Source: JAICYJ01 sp963766445 (GTDB lineage Bacteria > Actinomycetota > Thermoleophilia > Gaiellales > JAICJC01). From it: 64,000 bases of DNA. Positions 19,744 through 28,171 of this stretch are shown in pieces (position 1 is the first letter of the stretch; the number at the start of each line of letters is the position of its first letter). The position numbers and the translations under genes are program-made. The notes under the pieces are model-generated. The model did no database searches. It saw nothing but the letters and a program-made list of their open reading frames with translations, and had not been told where the DNA came from. Location of the stretch: the NCBI GenBank assembly GCA_963766445.1, contig CAVXZW010000027.1:176655-240654 (forward strand), read 5' to 3'.

Positions 19744-19955
19744 GGAATTCACCTCCCCCCATCCAGTTTCGCGGAGCCGCCGCGGAAGGCGGATCCTGTT
19801 CGATCTGTTTCGGCAGATGCCATGGAGCCTTGAGGGCTTGCTGGCGATTTCCCCTGTTTGGGGGAACTGCCGTCTAGACGCGTATCTCACTGATAGGCGC
19901 TGGCCGATTCCGCTGGTATCACCCGTTCGGATGCTTTGCGCGCCGGAGAATTCGC

Positions 19956-19961
19956 TATCGT
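19956..19961 (+). promoter_or_regulatory. leaderless -10 box of folD
   Basis: TATCGT ends 8 nt before the ATG at 19970. No ribosome site. Confidence 0.5.
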
Positions 19962-19969
19962 GCGCCGCC

Positions 19970-20815
19970 ATGGCGACGGTGATCGACGGCAAACAGACCG
20001 CGGCGGCGGTGCAGGCGCGGGTCGGCCGCGAGGTGGCCGAGTTCGTCGCCGAGACCGGGCACACGCCCGGCCTGGTCACGATCCTGGTGGGCGAGGACCC
20101 GGCCTCACAGGTGTATGTCCGCAGCAAGGGCGAGCGCTCCCGCGAGCTGGGCATGGCCTCGTTCCACGAGCAGCTGCCGGCGACCTCCAGCCAGGACGAG
20201 GTCGAGAGCGCCGTCGCACGCTGGAACGCCGACGAGCGGGTCGACGGGATCCTCGTGCAGCTGCCGCTGCCCGGCGACCTCGACTCGAAGCCGGTGCTGG
20301 AGCTGATCGATCCGTCCAAGGATGTCGACGGGTTCCACCCGATCAGCGTGGGCCGGCTCGTGGCCAACCAGCCGGGGCTGCGTCCGTGCACACCGGCCGG
20401 CGTGATGGAGCTGCTGCGCGCCTACGATATCCCCGTCAGCGGCGCCGACGCCGTGGTGGTGGGCCGCTCCGACATCGTCGGCAAGCCGGTGGCGCTGCTG
20501 CTCCTGCACCAGAGCGCGACGGTCACCATTGCCCACTCGCGCACCCGCGACCTGGGCGAGGTGACGCGACGGGCCGACATCCTGGTGGCGGCGGTGGGCC
20601 GGCCGCAGATGATCACGGGCGACATGATCAAGCCGGGCGCGGCCGTGATCGACGTCGGCATCAACCGCACCGACGCGGGCCTGGTGGGCGACGTTGACTA
20701 CGAATCGGCCTCGCAGGTGGCCGGCGCGATCACCCCTGTACCGGGCGGCGTGGGCCCGATGACGATCGCCATGCTGCTCTCGAACACGCTGGAAGCGGCC
20801 CGGCTGCGGCACTGA
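19970..20815 (+). CDS. folD: bifunctional methylene-THF dehydrogenase / methenyl-THF cyclohydrolase
   Basis: 281 residues. It interconverts 5,10-methylene-, methenyl- and 10-formyl-tetrahydrofolate in the cytosol. The active-site region YVRSKGERSRELGM has the conserved Tyr-x3-Lys. GILVQLPLPGDLD and the DVDGFHPISVGRL motif follow, then the NADP-binding VVVGRSDIVGKPVALLL and the ending TPVPGGVGPMTIAMLL. Full length, intact. The ATG at 19970 is supported by the box 8 nt upstream. Confidence 0.95.
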   Translation: MATVIDGKQTAAAVQARVGREVAEFVAETGHTPGLVTILVGEDPASQVYVRSKGERSRELGMASFHEQLPATSSQDEVESAVARWNADERVDGILVQLPLPGDLDSKPVLELIDPSKDVDGFHPISVGRLVANQPGLRPCTPAGVMELLRAYDIPVSGADAVVVGRSDIVGKPVALLLLHQSATVTIAHSRTRDLGEVTRRADILVAAVGRPQMITGDMIKPGAAVIDVGINRTDAGLVGDVDYESASQVAGAITPVPGGVGPMTIAMLLSNTLEAARLRH

Positions 20816-20820
20816 GCCGC

Positions 20821-20862
20821 GACCGTCCCAAATCGGCCGCGATTGCGGCCGACCGCACGGTC
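20821..20862 (+). terminator. nested hairpin after folD
   Basis: CGGCCGC-GATT-GCGGCCG (20834-20851) is enclosed by GACCGT (20821-20826) and ACGGTC (20857-20862). No U run follows, so termination would be hairpin-only or Rho-dependent. The cspA -35 box lies inside the 3' arm. Confidence 0.45.
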
Positions 20863-20871
20863 CTCTATATT
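20843..20871 (+). promoter_or_regulatory. cspA promoter
   Basis: TTGCGG (20843-20848), 17-bp spacer, TATATT (20866-20871). This is a near-ideal vegetative promoter giving a leader of about 48 nt with a GAGGAGGAC ribosome site. Confidence 0.6.
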
Positions 20872-20925
20872 CGCGCGATTCAGCAAAGCGGTCCATACCG
20901 GTCCACTGGTCGAGGAGGACCTAGG

Positions 20926-21129
20926 TTGGCAGAAGGTACGGTCAAGTGGTTCAGCAACGAAAAGGGTTACGGCTTCATCCAGCAGGACGGCGGTGAGGAC
21001 GTGTTCGTGCACTTCTCGGAGATCCAGGGCGACGGCTACAAGAGCCTGGCCGAGGGTCAGCGGGTCGAGTTCGAGGTCGCACAGGGGAACAAGGGGCTGC
21101 AGGCCAGCGCAGTCCGCCCGATCGGATAG
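20926..21129 (+). CDS. cspA: cold-shock protein CspA family
   Basis: 67 residues, a single OB-fold cold-shock domain. RNP1 is KGYGFIQQ and RNP2 is DVFVHFSEI, with the typical opening GTVKWFSNEKG. It binds single-stranded RNA or DNA and acts as an RNA chaperone. TTG start behind a strong GAGGAGGACC site, in contrast to the leaderless neighbours. The 5' leader of about 48 nt could hold temperature-responsive structure, but I see none beyond the folD hairpin. Confidence 0.95.
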   Translation: MAEGTVKWFSNEKGYGFIQQDGGEDVFVHFSEIQGDGYKSLAEGQRVEFEVAQGNKGLQASAVRPIG

Positions 21130-21179
21130 CGAAGCCGTCGAGGGCGCCGGACGGTGGGATCCGGCGCCTGACGGTCGTC

Positions 21180-21185
21180 TATCCT
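21180..21185 (+). promoter_or_regulatory. leaderless -10 box of gatC
   Basis: TATCCT ends 8 nt before the ATG at 21194; no ribosome site. Confidence 0.45.
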
Positions 21186-21193
21186 CTCGATCG

Positions 21194-21478
21194 ATGGCCA
21201 TCTCCTCCGACGACGTGCTGCACGTGGCGCGGCTCGCCAACCTCTCGCTGAGTGATGAAGAGGTGGCGCGCATGTCGGAGCAGCTGTCCGGGATCCTCGG
21301 CCACGTCGATGCCCTGGCCGCCCTCGACCTGGAGGGTGTGCCACCGACTGCGCACGCGCTCGAGGTCGAGAACGTGACGCGGCCCGATCGGCCACGTCCC
21401 AGCTGGCCGCGCGACGAGGTGCTCGCCAACGTCCCGGCCGCGCAGGATGGCGCGTTCCGGGTACCTCCGACCTCATGA
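21194..21478 (+). CDS. gatC: Asp-tRNA(Asn)/Glu-tRNA(Gln) amidotransferase subunit C
   Basis: 94 residues. The GatC pattern VLHVARLANLSLSDEEVARM near the start and the late LANVPAAQDGAFRVPPTS are clear. It clamps GatA to GatB in the complex that converts mischarged Glu-tRNA(Gln) or Asp-tRNA(Asn). The ATGA overlap with gatA indicates coupled translation. Confidence 0.93.
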   Translation: MAISSDDVLHVARLANLSLSDEEVARMSEQLSGILGHVDALAALDLEGVPPTAHALEVENVTRPDRPRPSWPRDEVLANVPAAQDGAFRVPPTS

Positions 21479-22935
21479 CCCCGGACACCCTCGGTCTCAC
21501 TGCCGAAGGCTGCATGGCGCTGCTCGACGCCGGTGACGTGTCGTGCGTGGAGCTGGTGGACGCCTACCTGGCCCGCATCGAGCACCGGGACGGCGACCTC
21601 AACTGCTATCTGCGTACGCGTGCCGACGCCGCTCGCGAGGAGGCGGCGCGGTTCGACCGTGAGGGTCGCAGCGGCCTGCAGGGCGTCCCGATCGCGCTCA
21701 AGGACATTCTCTGCGTGCGGGGCGAGGAGACCACGGCCGGCTCCCGCATCCTGGAGGGGCACCGGCCGCTGTACGACGCAGGCGTCGTCACCCGCGCTCG
21801 CGCGGCCGGGTTGATCCCGCTCGGCAAGACCAACATGGACGAGTTCGCGATGGGCTCGTCTACGGAGCACTCCGCCTTCGGCCCCACGCATAACCCGTGG
21901 GACGCGCGCATGGTGCCGGGCGGTTCCAGCGGTGGCTCGGCGGCGGCCGTGGCGGCGGGGCTGGCGCCGCTCGCGCTGGGCACCGACACCGGCGGCTCGA
22001 TCCGGCAGCCGGCGGCGCTGTGCGGCGTGGTCGGCATGAAGCCCACGTACGGCGCCGTCTCGCGCCATGGCCTGATCGCCTTCGGTAGCTCGCTCGACCA
22101 GATCGGGCCGTTCGCGCTGACTGTCCGCGACGCCGCGCTGGCGCTGCAGGTGATCGCCGGCCGGGATCACTGCGACTCGACCTCGGTGGAGCTACCGGAG
22201 CCGATCGCCGTGCCCGAAGGCGACGACCTGAGCGGGGTGACCATCGGGGTGCCCACCGACCTGCTGGCCCAGGGCGTGGAGCCGGGTGTGCGCGAGGCGT
22301 TCGACCGCTCGTTGGAGCATGCGCAGCACCTGGGAGCCACGGTGCGCGAGATCACGCTCCCGACGGCCGTCCACGCCCTGCCCGCCTACTACCTGATCGC
22401 CCCTGCCGAGGCCTCGGCCAACCTGGCCCGGTTCGACGGGGTGCGCTACGGCCTGCGGCTCGAGGAGCCAGGCGACACGATCGTCGAGATGTACGGGCGC
22501 ACGCGCTCGAGTGGGTTCGGGGCCGAGGTCAAACGCCGCATCATGCTCGGCACCTACGTGCTCTCGGCCGGCTACTACGACGCCTACTACGGCACCGCCC
22601 AGCGGGTGCGCACGCTGATCCGGCGCGAGTTCGACCAGGCGTTCGCCGACGTCGACCTGATCGCAACGCCGGCGTCACCGACGGTCGCATTCCCGATCGG
22701 CGAGCGGATCGACGATCCCTGGGCGATGTACGCATGTGACCTGCTGACGGTGCCGGTGAACCTGGCCGGCCTGCCCGGGATCTCGCTGCCGTGCGGCCTC
22801 TCGGAGGGGCTGCCGGTGGGCCTGCAGCTGATCGGCTCGGCCTTCTCGGAGAACCGGATCCTGGCCGCCGCGCACGCGCTCGAGGGTGCGATCGGGTTCG
22901 ACCCGGTGCCGGCTGCGATGAGGGGCGCGGGATGA
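21475..22935 (+). CDS. gatA: Asp-tRNA(Asn)/Glu-tRNA(Gln) amidotransferase subunit A
   Basis: 486 residues, amidase-signature enzyme that releases ammonia from glutamine and channels it to GatB. The catalytic Lys lies in PIALKDILC, and the Ser residues in VPGGSSGGSAAAVAAG and TDTGGSIRQPAALCG. The gene is intact, of normal length, and overlaps both gatC and gatB by ATGA. Confidence 0.96.
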   Translation: MTPDTLGLTAEGCMALLDAGDVSCVELVDAYLARIEHRDGDLNCYLRTRADAAREEAARFDREGRSGLQGVPIALKDILCVRGEETTAGSRILEGHRPLYDAGVVTRARAAGLIPLGKTNMDEFAMGSSTEHSAFGPTHNPWDARMVPGGSSGGSAAAVAAGLAPLALGTDTGGSIRQPAALCGVVGMKPTYGAVSRHGLIAFGSSLDQIGPFALTVRDAALALQVIAGRDHCDSTSVELPEPIAVPEGDDLSGVTIGVPTDLLAQGVEPGVREAFDRSLEHAQHLGATVREITLPTAVHALPAYYLIAPAEASANLARFDGVRYGLRLEEPGDTIVEMYGRTRSSGFGAEVKRRIMLGTYVLSAGYYDAYYGTAQRVRTLIRREFDQAFADVDLIATPASPTVAFPIGERIDDPWAMYACDLLTVPVNLAGLPGISLPCGLSEGLPVGLQLIGSAFSENRILAAAHALEGAIGFDPVPAAMRGAG

Positions 22936-24347
22936 GCGAGGCCGCCTGGGAGCCCGTGATCGGGCTCGAGATCCACGTCCAGCTGAACACCGCCACCAAG
23001 ATGTTCTGCGCCTGTGAGAACCACTTCGGCGCCGAGCCCAACACGCTCACCTGCCCGCTCTGCCTGGGCCATCCGGGCGTGCTGCCGGTGATCAACCAGG
23101 GGGCGGTCGAGAAGGCGATCGAGATCGGCCTGGCGCTGAACTGCGGGATCGCGGAGAGCAGCGTGTTCCACCGCAAGAACTACTTCTACCCGGACAGCCC
23201 CAAGGCCTATCAGATCAGCCAGTACGACCAGCCGATCTGCCTGGAGGGCCATCTTGACGTGGACGGCGGGAGCATCGGCATCACCCGCGCGCACCTCGAG
23301 GAGGACGCCGCCAAGCTCGTCCACAGCGGCGGTGAGGCGGGCCGGATCGGAGGCGCCGAGTACACGCTGGTCGACTTCAATCGTTGTGGCACGCCGCTGG
23401 TCGAGATCGTGACCGAGCCCGACCTGCGGTCGCCGGAGCAGGCCATTGCCTTCCTGGCGCTGCTGAAGAACACCCTGCAGACGATCGGCGTCTCCGACTG
23501 CGACATGGAGAAGGGGTCGCTGCGGTGCGATGCCAACGTGTCGGTGCGGCCGGCCGGAGGCGGCGAGTTCGGCACCAAGACCGAGCTGAAGAACATGAAC
23601 TCGTTCAAGTTCCTGGGCGACGGGATGGCGGCCGAGATCCGGCGCCAGATCGATCTGCTGGAGCGGGGGCTCCAGGTCGTGCAGGAGACGCTGCACTACG
23701 ACCCGGGCACGAAGGCGCTGCGGTCGCTGCGCTCCAAGGAGGAGGCGCACGACTATCGTTACTTCCCGGAGCCGGATCTGGTGCCCCTGGCGCCCTCGTC
23801 GGAGTTGATCGAGCGGCTGCGCGACGGGCTGCCGGAGCTGCCGGCCGCACGCATCGAGCGGTTCGCCTCGCAGCACGGCCTGCCGCCCGCCTACGCGACC
23901 GATCTCAACGCCGAGCCGCGCCTTGCGGACTACTTCGAGGCGGTGGCCGCGTCGTCCGACGCCAAGTCCGCGGCGGACTGGGTTCTGAACACGCGCCCGG
24001 CACCGGTCGACACCGTGCCGGCCGCGACGCTGGCGTCGCTGATCGGCCTGATCGCCGGCGGCACCATCACCAACAGCATCGCCCGGCAGGTGTACGAGAT
24101 GCTGGTCGCCGACCCCACCGCCGATCCGGCCGAGCTGGTCGAGCGCCACGGTCTCGCGTCGATCGGCGACAGCGGCGAGCTGGAGGCGATGGTGGACGAG
24201 GTGATCGCCGAGAACCCGGCCTTCGTCGAGCAGTTCCAAAGCGGCAAGGACGGCGTGATCAACGCGCTCGTCGGCCAGGTGATGAAGCGCACGCAGGGCC
24301 GCGCCGACGCCCGTCAGGTGCAGGAGCTGCTGCGCTCGAAGCTGTAG
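22932..24347 (+). CDS. gatB: Asp-tRNA(Asn)/Glu-tRNA(Gln) amidotransferase subunit B
   Basis: 471 residues. The opening EPVIGLEIHVQLNTATKMFC with the later CPLCLGHPGVLP gives the zinc-linked catalytic core, and YFYPDSPKAYQISQYDQPIC is diagnostic of GatB. The C-terminal helical and YqeY-like tail (IGDSGELEAMVDEVIAENP, LVGQVMKRTQG) binds tRNA. It activates the mischarged carboxylate with ATP and transfers ammonia. Its start overlaps gatA. Confidence 0.96.
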   Translation: MSEAAWEPVIGLEIHVQLNTATKMFCACENHFGAEPNTLTCPLCLGHPGVLPVINQGAVEKAIEIGLALNCGIAESSVFHRKNYFYPDSPKAYQISQYDQPICLEGHLDVDGGSIGITRAHLEEDAAKLVHSGGEAGRIGGAEYTLVDFNRCGTPLVEIVTEPDLRSPEQAIAFLALLKNTLQTIGVSDCDMEKGSLRCDANVSVRPAGGGEFGTKTELKNMNSFKFLGDGMAAEIRRQIDLLERGLQVVQETLHYDPGTKALRSLRSKEEAHDYRYFPEPDLVPLAPSSELIERLRDGLPELPAARIERFASQHGLPPAYATDLNAEPRLADYFEAVAASSDAKSAADWVLNTRPAPVDTVPAATLASLIGLIAGGTITNSIARQVYEMLVADPTADPAELVERHGLASIGDSGELEAMVDEVIAENPAFVEQFQSGKDGVINALVGQVMKRTQGRADARQVQELLRSKL

Positions 24348-24380
24348 CGCGCGGGCTGAGCTTCCCAGCAACGCTGCATC

Positions 24381-24386
24381 TAGACT
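24381..24386 (+). promoter_or_regulatory. leaderless -10 box of the class V aminotransferase
   Basis: TAGACT ends 6 nt before the GTG at 24393; no ribosome site. Confidence 0.5.
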
Positions 24387-24392
24387 CCGGCC

Positions 24393-25549
24393 GTGCCCGA
24401 GCGGACCTACCTGATCACGCCCGGCCCCACGCCGGTGCCGCCCGAGGTTGCGGCCGCCATGGCCCGGCCCCTGATCCACCATCGCAGCCCCGATTTCAAG
24501 GTGCTGCTGGAGCAGACGCTGGCGCAGCTGAGAGCGCGCCTTTGCGACCGAACAGGAGGTGCTGCTGTTCGCCGGCTCCGGCACGTCGGCGATGGAGTCG
24601 GCCGTGGCCAACCTGCTGTCCCCGGGCGACGACGTCCTGGTCGCGTCGGCCGGCAACTTCGGTGATCGCTGGACGAAGATCGCGCGCGCCTACGGCATCG
24701 AGCCTCGCATCCATGCGCAGCCCTGGGGTGAGGCGCTCGATCCCGCGGCCGTCGCCGCGCAGGCGCAGGGTGCGGTCGCGGTCTACATCACGCACTCCGA
24801 GACGTCGACGGGTGTCGTCCACGACGTCCGCGCGATCGCCGAGGCGCTGCGGCCGGCCGGTGCGGTGCTGGTGGTGGACGCCGTCTCCAGCCTGGGCGGC
24901 GTCGAGCTTGCGATGGACGACTGGGGCGTCGACGTGGTCGTGTCCGGGTCGCAGAAGGCACTGATGACACCGCCCGGGCTCGCCTTCGCTGCGGCGTCGG
25001 AGCGCGCCTGGGCGATCTCCGAGCGGGCGGCGCTCCCGCGCTTCACCCTCGACTGGCGGGGCACGCGCGACTCGCAGGAGAAGGTGCAGACCCCGTTCAC
25101 GCCGCCGATCACGCTGGTCGCCGGGCTCGAATACCGCGCTCGCCATGATCGAGGCGGAGGGCTCCGAGAACGTGTGGGCGCGCAACCGGTTGCTGGGCCG
25201 CGCCACGCGCGAGGGCGCGAAGGCGCTCGGGCTCGAGCTGTTCTCCCCGGACGACGACAGCTCGTCGATGGTGACCGCCGTGCAGATGCCGGACGGCGTC
25301 GACGGCCAGGAGGTGTACGGGCTGCTGCGTGATCGATTCGGCGTCGTGCTGGCCGGCGGCCACGGCCCGCTGCGCGGCAAGGTGATCCGGATCGGCCACA
25401 TGGGCTACATGAACCGGTTCGACATCATCACCGCGCTGTCGGCGCTCGAGCTGGTGCTGGGCGACCTCGGCTACCGGGCGCCGACCGCAGGCGCCGGGGC
25501 GGCGCGGGCGGTGGAGGTGTTCGCGCAGCTCGAGACCAGCCGTGTCTGA
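24393..25549 (+). CDS. class V aminotransferase (serine-pyruvate / alanine-glyoxylate type), two +1 frameshifts
   Basis: About 384 residues. The start ERTYLITPGPTPVPPEVAAA is typical of the SgaA/AGXT group. It continues with LLFAGSGTSAMESAVANLL, VVDAVSSLGG and the PLP lysine in VVSGSQKALMTPPGL. The C terminus has VLAGGHGPLRGKVIRIGHMG. Extra bases near 24535 and 25126 split it. It overlaps the start of serA by a few bases. In several lineages without a class IV SerC, a class V enzyme next to serA supplies phosphoserine aminotransferase activity, so that is my preferred role; serine-glyoxylate aminotransferase is the alternative. Confidence 0.85.
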
Positions 25550-27173
25550 GCTGGCCCAGCCGTCCCGGCCGGCCGTGCGCCGCAGCACCGACCGCGCCCG
25601 GGTGCTGATCACGGAGCAGATCGCCCAGTCCGGCGTCGAGCTGCTGTCCGACCGCTTCGACGTCGACGTCGAGCTGGACATCTCGGCGGATCAGCTGTGC
25701 GACCGGATCAGCGACTACGACGCGCTGATCGTGCGCAGCAAGACCCGCGTCGACGCCGGGGTGCTGGCGTGCGGGACACGGCTGAAGGTGGTGGGCCGGG
25801 CGGGTACCGGGGTCGACAACGTGGACGTGGACGAGGCCACGCGACGCGGCATCATCGTGGCCAACGCACCCGGCTCGAACATGGTGTCGGCCGCGGAGCA
25901 CGCGATCGGGCTGCTGCTGGCGCTGGCCCGCAACATCCCACAGGCGCATGCGGCGCTGGTTGACGGCCGCTGGGAGCGCTCGCGCTTCGGAGGCGTGGAG
26001 CTGTGCGGGAAGACGCTGGGCGTGCTCGGCTTCGGGCGCATCGGCCAGCTGGTCGCCGCCCGCGCCCGTGGCCTCGGCATGCAGGTGATCGCGCACGACC
26101 CGTTCGTGACGCCGGAGCGCTTCCGGGAGGCGCAGGTCACGCACGCCACGCTGGAGCAGGTGCTGGCGGGCGCCGAGTTCATCTCGCTGCACGCCCCGCT
26201 GACGGCCGAAACGCACCACCTGATCCGAGACGAGACGATCGATCTGATGCAGCCCGGTGTGCGGATCGTGAACGCCGCACGCGGCGATCTGATCGACCTG
26301 GACGCGCTGGTGGCGGCACTCAAGGACGGCCGGGTGGCGGCCGCCGCGCTGGACGTGTTCCCGACCGAGCCCTACACCGAGGGCGAGATCCTGACGCTGC
26401 CGAACGTGGTGGTGACGCCCCACCTGGGCGCCTCGACGCAGGAGGCGCAGGACCGCGCCGGCGTGATCGTGGCCGAGCAGGTGGTGGCAGCCCTGTGCGG
26501 CGAGTTCGTCTCGAACGCCGTCAACATCCCGCTGGGACGGGCCGAGGACATGGAGGTGATGGGGCCGTTCGTGCCGCTGGCGTTCAAGCTGGGTCGGCTG
26601 GCGGCCGGGCTCAGCGGCGGCGGCTTCGACCGGGTCGAGGTGACCTGTTCGGGATCGCTGGCCGAGTACGACACGCGGTTGCTGACGTCGGCGGCGCTGG
26701 CCGGCGCGTTCGCGGGGCAGGTGGACGAGCAGGTGAACCTGGTCAACTCGCGGGCCCTGGCCGACGGGATGGGAATCCACGTGGTCGAGTCGGCGCAGCC
26801 GTCCACCGGGCACTTCACCAACCTGGTGAGCGTGGCCACGCTGCCCGGCGACACCGTGTCCGGCACCACCATCGGTCGCGACGACCGGCCCTGGCTGGTG
26901 GGGGTGCATCCCTACCAGGTCGAGATCGAGCTGGACGCGCACATGGTGGTGATGCTGAACGACGACCGGCCCGGCATGATCGGGCGCGTCGGCACGCTGC
27001 TGGGCGAGGAGGGAGCGAACATCGCCAACATGAACGTGTCGCGAAACGTCCGCGGCGAGGAGGCGGTGATGGTGCTCTCGGTGGACACGCCGCCCGAGCC
27101 GCACGTGCTCGAGCGGCTGCGGGGCGAGGCCGGAATCCACTCCGTGCGGGTGGTATCGCTGACCGTCGTCTGA
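25542..27173 (+). CDS. serA: D-3-phosphoglycerate dehydrogenase
   Basis: 543 residues, the long actinobacterial form: substrate and NAD domains, then an allosteric substrate-binding (ASB) domain and a C-terminal ACT domain. The NAD motif is LGFGRIGQLVAARARG. Catalytic residues sit in VNAARGDLID, in PTEPY and in the His segment VVVTPHLGAST. The ACT domain starts VVMLNDDRPGMIGRVGTLLG and should sense serine. It catalyses the first step of serine synthesis. The GTG start overlaps the upstream aminotransferase end, so the two are likely cotranslated. Confidence 0.95.
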   Translation: MSELAQPSRPAVRRSTDRARVLITEQIAQSGVELLSDRFDVDVELDISADQLCDRISDYDALIVRSKTRVDAGVLACGTRLKVVGRAGTGVDNVDVDEATRRGIIVANAPGSNMVSAAEHAIGLLLALARNIPQAHAALVDGRWERSRFGGVELCGKTLGVLGFGRIGQLVAARARGLGMQVIAHDPFVTPERFREAQVTHATLEQVLAGAEFISLHAPLTAETHHLIRDETIDLMQPGVRIVNAARGDLIDLDALVAALKDGRVAAAALDVFPTEPYTEGEILTLPNVVVTPHLGASTQEAQDRAGVIVAEQVVAALCGEFVSNAVNIPLGRAEDMEVMGPFVPLAFKLGRLAAGLSGGGFDRVEVTCSGSLAEYDTRLLTSAALAGAFAGQVDEQVNLVNSRALADGMGIHVVESAQPSTGHFTNLVSVATLPGDTVSGTTIGRDDRPWLVGVHPYQVEIELDAHMVVMLNDDRPGMIGRVGTLLGEEGANIANMNVSRNVRGEEAVMVLSVDTPPEPHVLERLRGEAGIHSVRVVSLTVV

Positions 27174-27196
27174 CTCCAGCCGCCCGCGGCGTCCGG

Positions 27197-27202
27197 TAGC
27201 AT
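27197..27202 (+). promoter_or_regulatory. -10 box of ilvE
   Basis: TAGCAT with a leader of about 27 nt containing AAAAGGACG as ribosome site before the ATG at 27236. Confidence 0.4.
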
Positions 27203-27235
27203 CAGACGACATCCGCGGACGAAAAGGACGGGCCG

Positions 27236-28171
27236 ATGCAGGCGACGGAGAAGATCTGGCGTAACGGGAGTTTCATACCGTGGGACGATGCCCAGGTCCA
27301 CGTCCTGACGCACGCGCTGCACTACGGCACCGGCGTGTTCGAGGGAATCCGCGCCTATGCGACGCCGAAGGGCACGGCCGTGTTCCGCCTGAACGCCCAC
27401 CTGGAGCGCCTGCGCCGCTCCGCGGCGCTGTACGAGATGGACCTCGGCCTGTCCACGGCGGAGCTGGCCGCGGCGATCCACGAGACGATCGCATCGAACG
27501 GCGTCGGCTCCTGCTACGTGCGGCCGATCGTGTTCCGCGGCTACGGCGAGATGGGCCTGTTCGCACTCAACAACCCCGTCGACGTGGCGATCGCGGTGTG
27601 GCCGTGGGGCGCCTACCTGGGCGAGGACGCGCTGGAGACCGGCGTCCGCTGCAAGGTGTCGAGCTTCCGGCGCTACGGGCCCAACACGATGCCGCCCGCT
27701 GCAAAGGCATCAGGCCAGTACATCAACTCGGTGCTCGCCAAGCATGAGGCCACGCGCAGCGGCTACGACGAGGCGATCCTCTTGAACGAGCAGGGCTTCG
27801 TCGCCGACGGCTCCGGCGAGAACGTGTTCGTGGCGCGCGACGGCGTGCTGTACACGCCGCCCACGAGCGACTCATGCCTGCCGGGCATCACCCGCGAGAG
27901 CGTCATCCAGATCGCGCAGTCGCTCGGCTTCGAGGTGCGCGTGGCGACGCTGGTGCGAACCGATCTCTACTTCGCCGACGAGGCCTTCCTGTGCGGCACG
28001 GCCGCCGAGGTGACGCCGATCGCATCGGTGGACGGCCAGGAGATCGGCGGCCGCGGCCCGATCACCAAGCAGATCCAGGAAGTGTTCTTCGCGACCGTCG
28101 AGGGCCGCGACGAGCGCTTCGCCGAGTTCCTCGAATATCCGGTCACCGACGGCGGTGGGCACTCTAGGTAG
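27236..28171 (+). CDS. ilvE: branched-chain amino acid aminotransferase
   Basis: 311 residues, fold-type IV PLP enzyme. Typical are WRNGSFIPWDDAQVHVLTHA, HYGTGVFEGIRAY, the PLP lysine in AAKASGQYINSVLAKHEA, EAILLNEQGFVADGSGENVF and PGITRESVIQIAQ. It transfers amino groups between glutamate and branched-chain 2-oxo acids. Its TAG is immediately followed by the ATG of the next gene. Confidence 0.95.
   Translation: MQATEKIWRNGSFIPWDDAQVHVLTHALHYGTGVFEGIRAYATPKGTAVFRLNAHLERLRRSAALYEMDLGLSTAELAAAIHETIASNGVGSCYVRPIVFRGYGEMGLFALNNPVDVAIAVWPWGAYLGEDALETGVRCKVSSFRRYGPNTMPPAAKASGQYINSVLAKHEATRSGYDEAILLNEQGFVADGSGENVFVARDGVLYTPPTSDSCLPGITRESVIQIAQSLGFEVRVATLVRTDLYFADEAFLCGTAAEVTPIASVDGQEIGGRGPITKQIQEVFFATVEGRDERFAEFLEYPVTDGGGHSR

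Noticed and set aside
19849..19866. TTCCCC-N6-GGGGAA as an operator for the flp or folD promoter
   Set aside because: Only 6 bp per arm in GC-rich DNA and no regulator nearby; noted in the flp entry but not called as a site.
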